This document shows, one piece after another, positions 8,146-15,948 of a DNA stretch of 64,000 nucleotides. The notes under the pieces were generated by a model. It was not told the origin of the DNA and searched no databases. It saw only the letters and a list, made by a program, of their open reading frames with translations. The position numbers and the translations under genes were made by a program. The DNA comes from Paracoccaceae bacterium. Its GTDB lineage: Bacteria > Pseudomonadota > Alphaproteobacteria > Rhodobacterales > Rhodobacteraceae. Location: NCBI GenBank assembly GCA_013214575.1, contig JABSSD010000004.1:1-64000 (forward strand), written 5' to 3'. Position 1 is the stretch's first letter. Each line of letters starts with the position of its first letter.

Positions 8146-8982
8146 TCAGGCGGCAGCCAGCACCCTGCGCAGCCCCTCGGCAGCGGCGTTGGCGATGCGC
8201 ATATGCTCCATCGGGCCGATCATATGGCCCGCAGCAGGCAGATCCATCTCGCCCAGCACCATCCCATCGACGTCATTTGCAACCGCCGCAGTCTGCACTG
8301 GCAGCTCAATCACCGCCTGTACCCGGGGCCGCAGGGCGTCAATCATCGTGGAGTCCACCAGCGGCGGCTCCGGCCCCAGAGGGCTGCTGCCCTCGGCGCC
8401 TTTGTCCAGTTCATAGCGCAGCCACAACAGCACAACCCGCCCGTCCAGATCGTCGATCATCAGGCTCATCCGCGCCACCCAAGCGGCCTCCAGCTCAGCC
8501 CGCACGGCCCCAAAACGATCGGTAGAACAGGCCTCCAGCCCGGTCAGCAAATGCTTGTTGAAATGGAACTCGGTGAAATCCACCTCGCTGTACAACGAAC
8601 ACAGGGCGTCGCTGGCCTGCAAAAACCGGTCATTGCGCCGGGGATGCACCCGGTACAGCCTGTTCGAGATATTCTGCGCCCCCAGCACTTGCAGCACCGT
8701 CAGATCAGCGCCGCGGGCCACCTGCTTCAGATCGTCGTCCCGCACAAAGCTGTCCAGACCGGCGTTAATACTGCCAAGGTTGACACAGGGCCGCCCCAGC
8801 GTCTCTTCGAGCCGGGAGACAAAGGGGCGCGCCACAAATCGCCCGTAGACCTCGGTGCCGCCCATAAAGGCCAGATACGGCGCGTTGAGGTCCCGGCGGG
8901 GGCCTCGCACCAGTAGTTTTGATTTGCCATATCGGCATGGCTCGTCCGAAAGCGCTGACGCGCCGGTCAGTTCATAACTCAT
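8146..8982 (-). CDS. Conserved hypothetical protein, 278 aa
   Basis: The soluble 278-residue product has a GGTEVYG motif near 41, followed by GRPCVNLGSINAGLDSF and LTVLQVLGAQNISNR. I recall a Roseobacter family of unknown function (possibly DUF6473) with this layout, but I cannot confirm it. There is no signal peptide or membrane segment. The start ATG 8982 is preceded by GGTGGG; a GTG at 8994 is an alternative. It is convergent with etfA and sits between etfA and the hydroxybutyryl-CoA dehydrogenase gene. Confidence 0.75.
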   Translation of the reverse strand: MSYELTGASALSDEPCRYGKSKLLVRGPRRDLNAPYLAFMGGTEVYGRFVARPFVSRLEETLGRPCVNLGSINAGLDSFVRDDDLKQVARGADLTVLQVLGAQNISNRLYRVHPRRNDRFLQASDALCSLYSEVDFTEFHFNKHLLTGLEACSTDRFGAVRAELEAAWVARMSLMIDDLDGRVVLLWLRYELDKGAEGSSPLGPEPPLVDSTMIDALRPRVQAVIELPVQTAAVANDVDGMVLGEMDLPAAGHMIGPMEHMRIANAAAEGLRRVLAAA

Positions 8983-9150
8983 AATTCCCACCAACTATTC
9001 ACCCAAGATCCACTGTGACGAGAGACTCTTGCCAAAATGCTAATGTTAAAAATCGCTTAAATAATTGTTTAAATGCGGTGCGATCCCACTTGAACCTGCC
9101 ACAACCCGATCGTTAATATCGCGCCGCAGGCAACCCGAAAGGCCCAAGTC

Positions 9151-10026
9151 ATGATCATCCAAAAAATCGGCATCATCGGAGCAGGACAGATGGGCAACGG
9201 TATTGCCCATGTGATGGCGCTGGCGGACTATGATGTTGTTCTGAATGACGTTAACCAGCAGACCCTCGACGATGCCATTGCAGCCATTGAGAAAAATATG
9301 GCCCGTCAGGTGAGTAAAGGTAAAATTGAGGCCACGTCGATGGCCGCCGCAATGGCCCGGATCACCCCGACACTAACCCTGGCCGACGTCGGCGCGACTG
9401 ATCTGGTGATCGAAGCCGCCACCGAACGGGAAACCATAAAACAGGCCATTTTCGATGCGTTGCTGCCCCATTTGCAGCCCCATACCATCCTCACCTCCAA
9501 CACCTCGTCGATCTCCATCACCCGACTGGCGTCGCGCACCGACAGGCCAGAGCGGTTCATGGGGTTCCACTTCATGAACCCGGTGCCGGTGATGCAGCTG
9601 GTCGAACTGATTCGCGGCATCGCCACTGACAAGGAAACCTACGCGGCCTGCCACGGCGTGGTCGAGCGGCTGGGCAAGACCGCCGCCAGCGCCGAAGACT
9701 TCCCGGCCTTCATCGTCAACCGTATCCTGATGCCGATGATCAACGAGGCGGTCTATACGCTCTACGAGGGTGTTGGCTCGGTGAAGTCGATTGACCTGTC
9801 GCTGAAACTGGGCGCCAACCACCCAATGGGGCCGCTGGAACTGGCGGATTTCATTGGTCTGGACACCTGTCTGGCGATCATGAATGTGCTGCATGATGGG
9901 CTCGCCGACACCAAATACCGGCCCTGCCCGCTGCTGACCAAATATGTCGAGGCCGGCTGGCTTGGCCGCAAAACCCAACGCGGGTTCTACGACTATCGCG
10001 GCGAAACCCCGGTCCCGACCCGCTGA
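9151..10026 (+). CDS. hbd: 3-hydroxybutyryl-CoA dehydrogenase
   Basis: The enzyme oxidises (S)-3-hydroxyacyl-CoA with NAD+, in beta-oxidation or butyrate and polyhydroxybutyrate-linked metabolism. The 291-residue length is that of single-domain family members. The sequence has the NAD motif GIIGAGQMGNGIA (7-19), SNTSSISITRLAS, the active-site region GFHFMNPVPVMQLVELI and PAFIVNRILMPMINEA, and ends in the C-terminal helical domain with HPMGPLELADFIGLD. Its closeness to etfBA suits acyl-CoA oxidation. The gene name could equally be paaH or fadB-like; the chemistry is secure. Confidence 0.95.
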   Translation: MIIQKIGIIGAGQMGNGIAHVMALADYDVVLNDVNQQTLDDAIAAIEKNMARQVSKGKIEATSMAAAMARITPTLTLADVGATDLVIEAATERETIKQAIFDALLPHLQPHTILTSNTSSISITRLASRTDRPERFMGFHFMNPVPVMQLVELIRGIATDKETYAACHGVVERLGKTAASAEDFPAFIVNRILMPMINEAVYTLYEGVGSVKSIDLSLKLGANHPMGPLELADFIGLDTCLAIMNVLHDGLADTKYRPCPLLTKYVEAGWLGRKTQRGFYDYRGETPVPTR

Positions 10027-10034
10027 CTCTGGCG

Positions 10035-10063
10035 CTGCCATCAGTTTGTTTCTCTGGTGGCAG
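10035..10063 (+). terminator. Stem-loop directly after hbd
   Basis: CTGCCATCAG (10035-10044) pairs with CTGGTGGCAG (10054-10063) with one G-U position and a 9-nt T-rich loop. It starts 9 bp past the hbd stop. No clear U-tract follows. Confidence 0.5.
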
Positions 10064-10084
10064 AAGACCCGCAACTGAAACAGC

Positions 10085-10119
10085 GCGTCACGTGAAAACA
10101 TCATATCTTCACGTGACGC
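10085..10119. terminator. Perfect 12-bp inverted repeat between convergent genes
   Basis: GCGTCACGTGAA (10085-10096) and TTCACGTGACGC (10108-10119) pair perfectly around an 11-nt AT-rich loop. It lies between the convergent hbd and acyltransferase genes. It may end transcription from both sides; each arm also contains a CACGTG core. Confidence 0.55.
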
Positions 10120-10183
10120 CGCGGCCAAATCTAAGGCAAACTCGCCTGCGCGCCAAAGGCGCACATTTCTTACAAAACAGGGT

Positions 10184-11077
10184 TTAGCTTTTGTCACCCA
10201 GCGCCAGTGTGTGCTGCCGCAGCCAGGCCATAAAGCCACGCGGGTCACTTTTCAATTGCTCCATCTGCGCGTCGCTCACAACTGCGCCGATGACCGGCGA
10301 TAGTGGGCGATTGCACGACCGCACAATTTCATGCAGCAGCAGCCCCTGGCGCAGCACCGCTGAGATCTTGTTGGCAATCTGATAGGCCCGTGAATTGCTA
10401 CCGGGAAAATATAGCGGCACCACTTTTGCGCCCGACCGGCGGATCATCTGTGCCGTGAACACATTCCACTCGGCCTCCTGCGCCGGGCCAAACCAGCTGT
10501 CGGACGACATCACCACCCCCGAAGGGAACAGGGTAACCACGCCGCCCTCTTTCAGATGCGCCATCGCCTTGGCCCGCATTTCAACCATCTTGCGCTGCGC
10601 CTCAGGGTCGTCCGGGAACGGCACCGGAATCATGAACGAGGTGGCCGCTTCGTCCAGCCCGGTCAGCACTGAACGGGTCAGGATGCGGTAATCCTGACGC
10701 ACCCGCCCAACCAGTTCAGCAATCACCATGCCGTCGACCATGCCGTGGGGATGGTTTGCGACAACCACAACGGGCCCTGTGGTGGGGATGTTCTGCAACT
10801 GCTCGGCCGGGGTCTTCAACTCGATCCCCATAATCTCCAAGGCACCGCTCCAGAATTTCTGGCCCCGGAACTCGGCATTGTGTTTTTCAAACTTGTTGAC
10901 CATGCGCAGGATTGTGAATTTGCCGGTGGCCCATTCGATGGCCCGGATCGCAAATGAGGTCCAGGGGTCATCAAATGAATTGGCATAGGTCAGCGCCCGG
11001 CGGTTATAGATCTCGCCGTCCTGCTCTCCCGCCTGCGGGATGCGGTTGCCGTCCCTGTTCTCAGTGGTATCCGCCAC
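10184..11077 (-). CDS. Lysophospholipid acyltransferase family protein
   Basis: The 297-residue product belongs to the PlsC-like glycerolipid acyltransferases. The catalytic block is VVVANHPHGMVDGMV near 104-118; the usual spacing is HX4D, whereas here the first His and the Asp are five residues apart, as in the NHPxGxxDG subgroup. FPSGVVMSSD near 200 matches the second block (FPxG). There are no clear membrane spans. The start is GTG 11077 with an AGGAAG Shine-Dalgarno. It follows the PTS genes on the same strand. The acyl acceptor (phosphatidate or ornithine lipid) cannot be read. Confidence 0.82.
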   Translation of the reverse strand: MADTTENRDGNRIPQAGEQDGEIYNRRALTYANSFDDPWTSFAIRAIEWATGKFTILRMVNKFEKHNAEFRGQKFWSGALEIMGIELKTPAEQLQNIPTTGPVVVVANHPHGMVDGMVIAELVGRVRQDYRILTRSVLTGLDEAATSFMIPVPFPDDPEAQRKMVEMRAKAMAHLKEGGVVTLFPSGVVMSSDSWFGPAQEAEWNVFTAQMIRRSGAKVVPLYFPGSNSRAYQIANKISAVLRQGLLLHEIVRSCNRPLSPVIGAVVSDAQMEQLKSDPRGFMAWLRQHTLALGDKS

Positions 11078-11112
11078 AGCGCACTTCCTGTCTTCTCAAA
11101 TGCGGGTCCGGC

Positions 11113-11382
11113 TCAAAAGCCTTCGCCAAACCTATCCGCCACCAATGTTTCCAGAGCCTGCGCCAATGCGTCACTGTCCGGGCCCGAGGTTTCGACGTCA
11201 ATAGTCGTTCCCATTGAGGCTGCCAACATCAAAAGCCCCATAATGCTGTCGCCCGAGGCCGACAATCCATCGCGTGAAACCTCGGCTGAGGCGTCAAAGC
11301 CTTCGACCACTTCAACCAGCCGAGCCGAGGCCCGGGCATGCAGCCCTTTCTGATTCACAATTTTGAGTGTTTTTTGCGTCAT
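11113..11382 (-). CDS. ptsH: HPr phosphocarrier protein
   Basis: HPr relays phosphate from enzyme I to EIIA proteins. With the start at ATG 11382 the product is 89 residues long, with His15 in KGLHARAS (phosphorelay site) and Ser46 in GDSIMG (HprK target). This matches canonical numbering exactly, which supports that start over the TTG at 11391. It is the last gene of the chvI-chvG-hprK-rapZ-EIIA-HPr unit, 9 bp after the EIIA stop. No sugar-specific EIIBC is present, so the relay is probably regulatory. Confidence 0.95.
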   Translation of the reverse strand: MTQKTLKIVNQKGLHARASARLVEVVEGFDASAEVSRDGLSASGDSIMGLLMLAASMGTTIDVETSGPDSDALAQALETLVADRFGEGF

Positions 11383-11391
11383 CGAAATCAA

Positions 11392-11790
11392 TTATTCCCC
11401 CTCGGGGCTGATGTTTTGCGAATTGATATATTTCTTACCAGCTTCCATCGCCTGACGGACAGCGTCAGCAACCGGCAGGTGGCGGGTTTTTGCCAGCTTA
11501 ATAAGCAAAGGCAGGTTGGCACCGTAAAGAATACGACGGTTGGACGGGGCGCAGGCCTGCAGGCTCAGGTTCGACGGCGAGCCGCCAAACAAATCGGTGA
11601 CCACCACAACACCGGACCCGCTGTCCACCGCGTTGGCAGCAGTACAGATCTCTTTCTGCTTGGTGTCCCGGTCATCCTCTGGGCGAATGGATATCGCCCT
11701 CAGAGACGGCAGTTCACCGACAACATGCTCCACAGCGGCCACGTATTCCCTGGCAAGTCCACCATGCGCGACAATCACAATCCCGATCAA
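11392..11790 (-). CDS. PTS EIIA component, mannose (EIIA-Man/ManX) type
   Basis: The 132-residue product is a stand-alone EIIA-Man fold. The phosphoryl-accepting His is His9 in IVIVAHGGLA, and GSGVVVVTDLFGGSPSNLS near 58-76 is the family signature. The start is TTG at 11790, set by an AGAGG Shine-Dalgarno and the His9 position. No EIIB, EIIC or EIID is nearby. In alphaproteobacteria this subunit acts in a regulatory PTS with HprK and HPr, which I infer here from the gene order. Confidence 0.92.
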   Translation of the reverse strand: MIGIVIVAHGGLAREYVAAVEHVVGELPSLRAISIRPEDDRDTKQKEICTAANAVDSGSGVVVVTDLFGGSPSNLSLQACAPSNRRILYGANLPLLIKLAKTRHLPVADAVRQAMEAGKKYINSQNISPEGE

Positions 11791-11805
11791 TCCGGCCTCT
11801 CTGTT

Positions 11806-12678
11806 CTACTGCTGGCCTTGCAGCTCGCGATGTCTAATTGACACCTGCTGACCATCTTCTGCAAGGGCTTTGGCCAGTGTTTCTGCCAATGTCACCGATC
11901 TATGTTGCCCGCCGGTGCAACCAAAGGCGATTGAAAGGTGCGATTTCCCCTCTTCGCGATAGGCGGGCAGCAACATTTGGGTCAGCCCCAGCACCCGGTC
12001 AAAGAAGTCGTGGTATCGCGGGTCGGTTCTGACATGCGCCTGCACCGCCGGGTCGCGCCCGTCCAGCCCGCGCAGGGCCGGCTGCCAATAGGGGTTGGTC
12101 AGAAAGCGGCAATCAAACACCATATCAACACTGTGCGGGATGCCCCGCTTGTAAGAGAAGCTCTGCACCGACAGCGCCAGTGAGCGGCCGCCGGGGGCGA
12201 ACCAATGCTCGATCTCGGCTTTCAGCTGGTGCACATTCAGGTCCGAGGTATCCAGCAACATGTCGGCCCGCTCGCGGATCGGGCGCATCAGGTCCAGCTC
12301 ACGGGTGACGCCGATTTCAGGCGTCTCGGCCGGTGCCAGCGGATGACGGCGACGGGTTTCCGAATAGCGTCGCAACAAGACATCCGGCCGCGCATCCAGA
12401 TAGAGCACCGTCAGCGCAACATGTTGATAGCCCTCAAACACCGCAATCAGATCCAGCAGCGCCTCGGGGGTGAAATCCCGGTTTCGGCTGTCCAGCCCCA
12501 GCGCCATCGGTGATTCCATTTTGTCGGTCATCACCAGCCGCGGCAACAATCGCAGGGGCAGGTTATCAATCGCCTCAAACCCCAGATCCTCAAGCACATT
12601 GATGGCACTGGACCGACCCGCACCAGACGGGCCTGTTACCAACACCAAAGGCATCAAAGTGTCACTGCGTTCCTGCAT
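11806..12678 (-). CDS. rapZ: RNase adapter protein / nucleotide-binding protein RapZ
   Basis: RapZ-family proteins bind nucleotides and, in enterics, direct RNase E to GlmZ; in alphaproteobacteria the target is unsettled. The product has a P-loop GPSGAGRS (about 16-23) with Arg in place of the usual Lys, the domain border region with FSYKRGIPHSVDMVFDCRFL, and the C-terminal motif FGCTGGQHRSVTLAE. I start at ATG 12678 (290 aa), which overlaps hprK by 17 bp; ATG 12654 (282 aa) is the alternative. It lies between hprK and the EIIA gene, the usual alphaproteobacterial place. Confidence 0.92.
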   Translation of the reverse strand: MQERSDTLMPLVLVTGPSGAGRSSAINVLEDLGFEAIDNLPLRLLPRLVMTDKMESPMALGLDSRNRDFTPEALLDLIAVFEGYQHVALTVLYLDARPDVLLRRYSETRRRHPLAPAETPEIGVTRELDLMRPIRERADMLLDTSDLNVHQLKAEIEHWFAPGGRSLALSVQSFSYKRGIPHSVDMVFDCRFLTNPYWQPALRGLDGRDPAVQAHVRTDPRYHDFFDRVLGLTQMLLPAYREEGKSHLSIAFGCTGGQHRSVTLAETLAKALAEDGQQVSIRHRELQGQQ

Positions 12679-13156
12679 CCGGGTCCGGGTCCTGTCGTCC
12701 GCGTTTGAGATATTGTAGCAGAGCTGGCGCCAGATGGGCAGCATCAGGTCTTTGCAACGCAGCATCAGGCCTTTGCAACGCAGAATCAGGCCTGTGTAAC
12801 ACTGTCACCACCTGCCCCAGAAGCGTGACAGTACGGATCGGAGGCAGCCGCTCAACCTCGGGTATGTCCATGTCGATCACCGTGCTGACGGTGGTTTGGC
12901 GGCAGTGTTCCGCCTGCAAAAGACCCAGCCCGCGCGCCTCGATCAGGCCGCCAATCGGGGCCGGGGCGCGGGCAACCAGCCGCCCTTGCTCTAGGCTGAG
13001 CATCACCTTGTCATCCGCCACCAACCGCGCGCCCAGGGCCATCAGCGCCAGCGCCAAAGTTGATTTGCCACTGCCCGAGGCGCCGCGGATCAGCAATCCG
13101 TTGCCAGCCAGCGAGACACAGCTTGCATGCAGGCACAGATCGCCGGTGCCGCCCAC
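12662..13156 (-). CDS. hprK: HPr kinase/phosphorylase, short (catalytic-domain-only) form
   Basis: HprK phosphorylates Ser46 of HPr. The 164-residue product is the kinase domain only, lacking the N-terminal domain of Gram-positive HprK, as is normal in alphaproteobacteria. HASCVSL (10-16) carries the expected catalytic-region His, GASGSGKST (25-33) is the Walker A and LVADDKV follows. The C-terminal tail holds three copies of a seven-residue unit (RPD[SA]ALQ type) encoded by a 21-bp repeat. It starts 3 bp after the chvG stop and overlaps rapZ, so it is tightly coupled. Confidence 0.93.
   Translation of the reverse strand: MGGTGDLCLHASCVSLAGNGLLIRGASGSGKSTLALALMALGARLVADDKVMLSLEQGRLVARAPAPIGGLIEARGLGLLQAEHCRQTTVSTVIDMDIPEVERLPPIRTVTLLGQVVTVLHRPDSALQRPDAALQRPDAAHLAPALLQYLKRGRQDPDPDAGTQ
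12739..12801 (-). repeat. In-frame 21-bp tandem repeat, three units, in hprK
   Basis: Units at 12739-12759, 12760-12780 and 12781-12801. The first two differ at one base and the third at a few more. Each encodes seven residues of the form RPDxALQ, so gain or loss of a unit keeps the frame. Confidence 0.85.
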
Positions 13157-13159
13157 CGG

Positions 13160-14869
13160 CTAGACCGGCAGGCCGACGACGAACCGCGCACCCAGGGGTT
13201 CCGAGGTCATATCAACTTCGGTCGGGCGAATGTTCTCAGCCCAGACCACACCGCCATGCGCCTCGACAATCTGCTTTGAGATCGCCAGCCCAAGACCGGA
13301 GTTATTGCCAAAATGTTCATCCGGGCGCTGCGAATAGAACCGCTTGAAAATCTTGCTCAGCGCCTGTTCGGGAATGCCGGGGCCGGTATCTTCGACCACC
13401 ACCAGCACCCGGTTGGCCCGACGGCGGGCCCAGACGCGGATGGCGTCGCCCTCGTCACAGAAGGAAATCGCATTGGTGATCAGGTTGACAAAGACCTGCG
13501 CCAGTCGCGCCTCTAGCCCGGTGATCATGATCGGGCCTTCGGTCAGATCGGTGATATAGTCGATCCCTTTGGCGCGGGCATCTTCCCCCAGAAACTGATT
13601 CAGATTGCCGATCATCTCCAGCAGATCGAATTCTTCTTCTTGTTCTTTGACCAATTCCGCATCCAGCCGCGAGGCGTTGGAGATGTCGCTGACCAGCCGG
13701 TCCAGCCGCCGCACATCATGTTCAATCACCGACAACAGGGTTTCGCGCTGATCTTCGCGCTTGATGATGCGTAATGTCCCCACCGCCGATTGCAGGCTGG
13801 CCAGCGGGTTCTTGATTTCATGCGCCACATCCGCGGCAAATTGTTCGTTGCTGTCGATGCGGCTGTACAGCGCCTTGACCATGCCGCGCAGCGCCCTGCT
13901 CAGGCGGCCAATCTCATCCGGGCGGGCCGACAGGTCCGGAATCCGGATGCGGCCCGGCTGCACCTTGCCGGAGTCGCGATCCCGGCCCAGCTCGGCGGCT
14001 TCGGCAAGATCGGCCAAGGGGTTGGCAATGGTCGAGGCCAGCACCAGCGACAATCCGACAGAGACCAGCAGCGCAATGACAAACATCTGCAAAACCCGCT
14101 CGCGCTCGGCCCGAACCAGCGCATCAATTTCACCCGTTGGCGAAGCCACGGCGACCACAGCAATGGGCTGACCATTGTGTATAATCGGGGTCACCGCGGA
14201 AAAAACAGTGCCACCGGCGGTATCAACCACCGGTTCGATCTTGGTACCACGGCTCAACACATGCGGCACCATCAGGCGCAATTGGCTTTCAAGCGTCTCA
14301 TGCTCTGGCGCCGGGGCGGTGGGCAGCATCCACTCGGCGGCCGCCCATATTGCCGATAGCCCATCACTGATCGGCGTCCGGCCGGATTGGCCTTCGTTCA
14401 GCAGATCCACCGCTTCGTTCTCGGACTGACCTACAGTTCGGGCAATCAGAGTTTCGGAAGCATCAAAAACAAAAATTTCAACACCGGTCCGCAGGCTCAA
14501 CCCGTCGAGGGTGGCGCCGACATCAATACCATCACCGGTGGCAAGACTCACCACCCCATGATCCGGCAATTGGGCTTCGAACACATCCGCAATCAATCGC
14601 GCCTCGCCGACAACCGCGCCGGCCCGCTGCAACACCAGGCTCTGACGCGAGGCATTCAGATATAGGACACCCGCCACCAGAATGATCAGGGCGATCAGGT
14701 TGAAGGTGATAATTTTGCGTGTCAGCGGCGATCTCCGGAAAGAGAACAGCCTGCGGCGTGCCCGTTTGGCCAGCATTTCGCGCGCAACAGTGTGCTCTGG
14801 GGCGACCCAATCGTCGCCCAGAACAACGTCACCGTCGTGCTGGCTGTCTGTCATTCCCGTGTCGCGCAT
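13160..14869 (-). CDS. chvG: ChvG/ExoS-type sensor histidine kinase
   Basis: ChvG pairs with ChvI to sense acid or envelope stress and adjust surface and metabolic genes in alphaproteobacteria. The 569-residue product has a cytoplasmic N-terminus with a basic stretch, TM1 at about 53-70, a periplasmic sensor domain (about 71-258), TM2 at about 261-282, a HAMP linker, a HisKA domain with phospho-His350 in DVAHEIKNPLASL, and an HATPase domain with NAISFCDEGD, VEDTGPGIP and GLGLAISKQI. ATG 14869 has a GGAAGG Shine-Dalgarno. It lies 33 bp after chvI and immediately before hprK, as in Rhizobiales and other Rhodobacterales. Confidence 0.95.
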   Translation of the reverse strand: MRDTGMTDSQHDGDVVLGDDWVAPEHTVAREMLAKRARRRLFSFRRSPLTRKIITFNLIALIILVAGVLYLNASRQSLVLQRAGAVVGEARLIADVFEAQLPDHGVVSLATGDGIDVGATLDGLSLRTGVEIFVFDASETLIARTVGQSENEAVDLLNEGQSGRTPISDGLSAIWAAAEWMLPTAPAPEHETLESQLRLMVPHVLSRGTKIEPVVDTAGGTVFSAVTPIIHNGQPIAVVAVASPTGEIDALVRAERERVLQMFVIALLVSVGLSLVLASTIANPLADLAEAAELGRDRDSGKVQPGRIRIPDLSARPDEIGRLSRALRGMVKALYSRIDSNEQFAADVAHEIKNPLASLQSAVGTLRIIKREDQRETLLSVIEHDVRRLDRLVSDISNASRLDAELVKEQEEEFDLLEMIGNLNQFLGEDARAKGIDYITDLTEGPIMITGLEARLAQVFVNLITNAISFCDEGDAIRVWARRRANRVLVVVEDTGPGIPEQALSKIFKRFYSQRPDEHFGNNSGLGLAISKQIVEAHGGVVWAENIRPTEVDMTSEPLGARFVVGLPV

Positions 14870-14902
14870 TGGCGCCCTTCCACCAGGACCCAGCAGGGTC
14901 GC

Positions 14903-15610
14903 TTAATCTTCGTTATACCGGTAGCCGATGCCATACAGGGTCTCAATCGCAGAAAAGTCCGGATCGGCACTGCGCATTTTCTTTCGCAACCGCTTGATAT
15001 GGCTGTCGATGGTACGGTCATCCACATAGACTTGGTCATCATAGGCCACATCCATCAACTGATCCCGGCTTTTGACAAACCCGGGGCGTTGCGCCAGCGC
15101 CTGCAACAGCAGGAATTCGGTCACCGTCAGCGAGACATCCTTGTCTTTCCAGCTCACCGAATGGCGCAGCGGGTCCATCCGAAGCAAGCCGCGCTCCATG
15201 ACTTTGGTTTCCGTCTCGGGTGTGGTGCCATTGGCATCTGCAGTGAGCGCCTCCTGGCGGCGCAGCAGGGCGCGAATACGTTCCACCAGCAAACGCTGCG
15301 AGAACGGTTTCTTGACGTAATCGTCCGCCCCCATGCGCAGGCCCAAAACCTCGTCGATCTCGTCATCCTTGGAGGTGAGAAAGATCACCGGCATCTGCGA
15401 TTTCTGCCGCAACCGCTGCAACAAATCCATGCCATCCATGCGCGGCATCTTGATGTCCAGCACAGCCATATCCGGCAGCTTCTTGTTGAAGGCGTCCAAT
15501 GCCGCCTGTCCATCGTTATATGTTTCGACCTCAAAACCCTCGGCTTCGAGTGTCATCGAGACGGATGTCAGGATATTCCTGTCATCGTCAACCAATGCAA
15601 TCTTTGACAT
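14903..15610 (-). CDS. chvI: ChvI-type response regulator
   Basis: This is an OmpR-family DNA-binding regulator, partner of ChvG. The 235-residue product has a receiver domain (ALVDDDRN at 5-12, phospho-acceptor Asp52 in [11 protein letters not shown], Thr77, Lys99 in KKPF) and a C-terminal winged helix with [17 protein letters not shown] and the ending [12 protein letters not shown]...[11 protein letters not shown] chose ATG 15610 because the receiver fold starts there; the longer open frame adds 31 unlikely residues. It is first in the operon and divergent from pckA. Confidence 0.95.
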   Translation of the reverse strand: MSKIALVDDDRNILTSVSMTLEAEGFEVETYNDGQAALDAFNKKLPDMAVLDIKMPRMDGMDLLQRLRQKSQMPVIFLTSKDDEIDEVLGLRMGADDYVKKPFSQRLLVERIRALLRRQEALTADANGTTPETETKVMERGLLRMDPLRHSVSWKDKDVSLTVTEFLLLQALAQRPGFVKSRDQLMDVAYDDQVYVDDRTIDSHIKRLRKKMRSADPDFSAIETLYGIGYRYNED

Positions 15611-15948
15611 CTGATGTGCCCCCAAATCTGCTCTGAACTGCCTGTTTTTTGCAGTATTCATCGCTGTTCTACCGGTTCGAATCAATCCCCATTCATGGAT
15701 CAAGGCAATGTTGCGTCCTTATAGAGACAAAAATACCTTAGTATTACCTGAACAAGTGCCCCAGTTTTGAGCGATAAAAAAATGGTTGCGCTAAATATGG
15801 CGATGGTTGCGCTAACGATACGGAAGCCTCCTGTTCACACCCTAAACCACCATGTTATGACCCTTTTTATCGGTCGCTTGATCGTTTCCATAGCCCCACG
15901 GCGAGATCACAGTTATTATGATGACCCGCCGCCATAGGAGAGAAACTG
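15611..15948. other. Divergent intergenic region chvI-pckA (338 bp)
   Basis: No coding frame here looks real. The region must hold promoters for both the chv operon and pckA. It is AT-richer than the genes around it and contains the paired repeat at 15782-15815 and an A-run at about 15775-15781. I could not place a convincing -35/-10 for either direction. Confidence 0.7.
15782..15815 (+). promoter_or_regulatory. Paired direct repeat ATGGTTGCGCTAA upstream of pckA
   Basis: The 13-mer ATGGTTGCGCTAA occurs at 15782-15794 and again at 15803-15815, exactly 21 bp apart (two helical turns). The core GCGCTAA(C) resembles one half of the GTTAGCGCTAAC-type operators of LacI/GalR regulators. In Sinorhizobium a LacI-type protein (PckR) and ChvI both act on pckA, so this is a candidate activator site. 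The assignment is inference. Confidence 0.5.

Noticed and set aside
11113-15610. PTS/HprK/ChvGI cluster as a new signalling system
   Set aside because: This order is well known in alphaproteobacteria; only details such as the hprK repeat and the RapZ P-loop are unusual.
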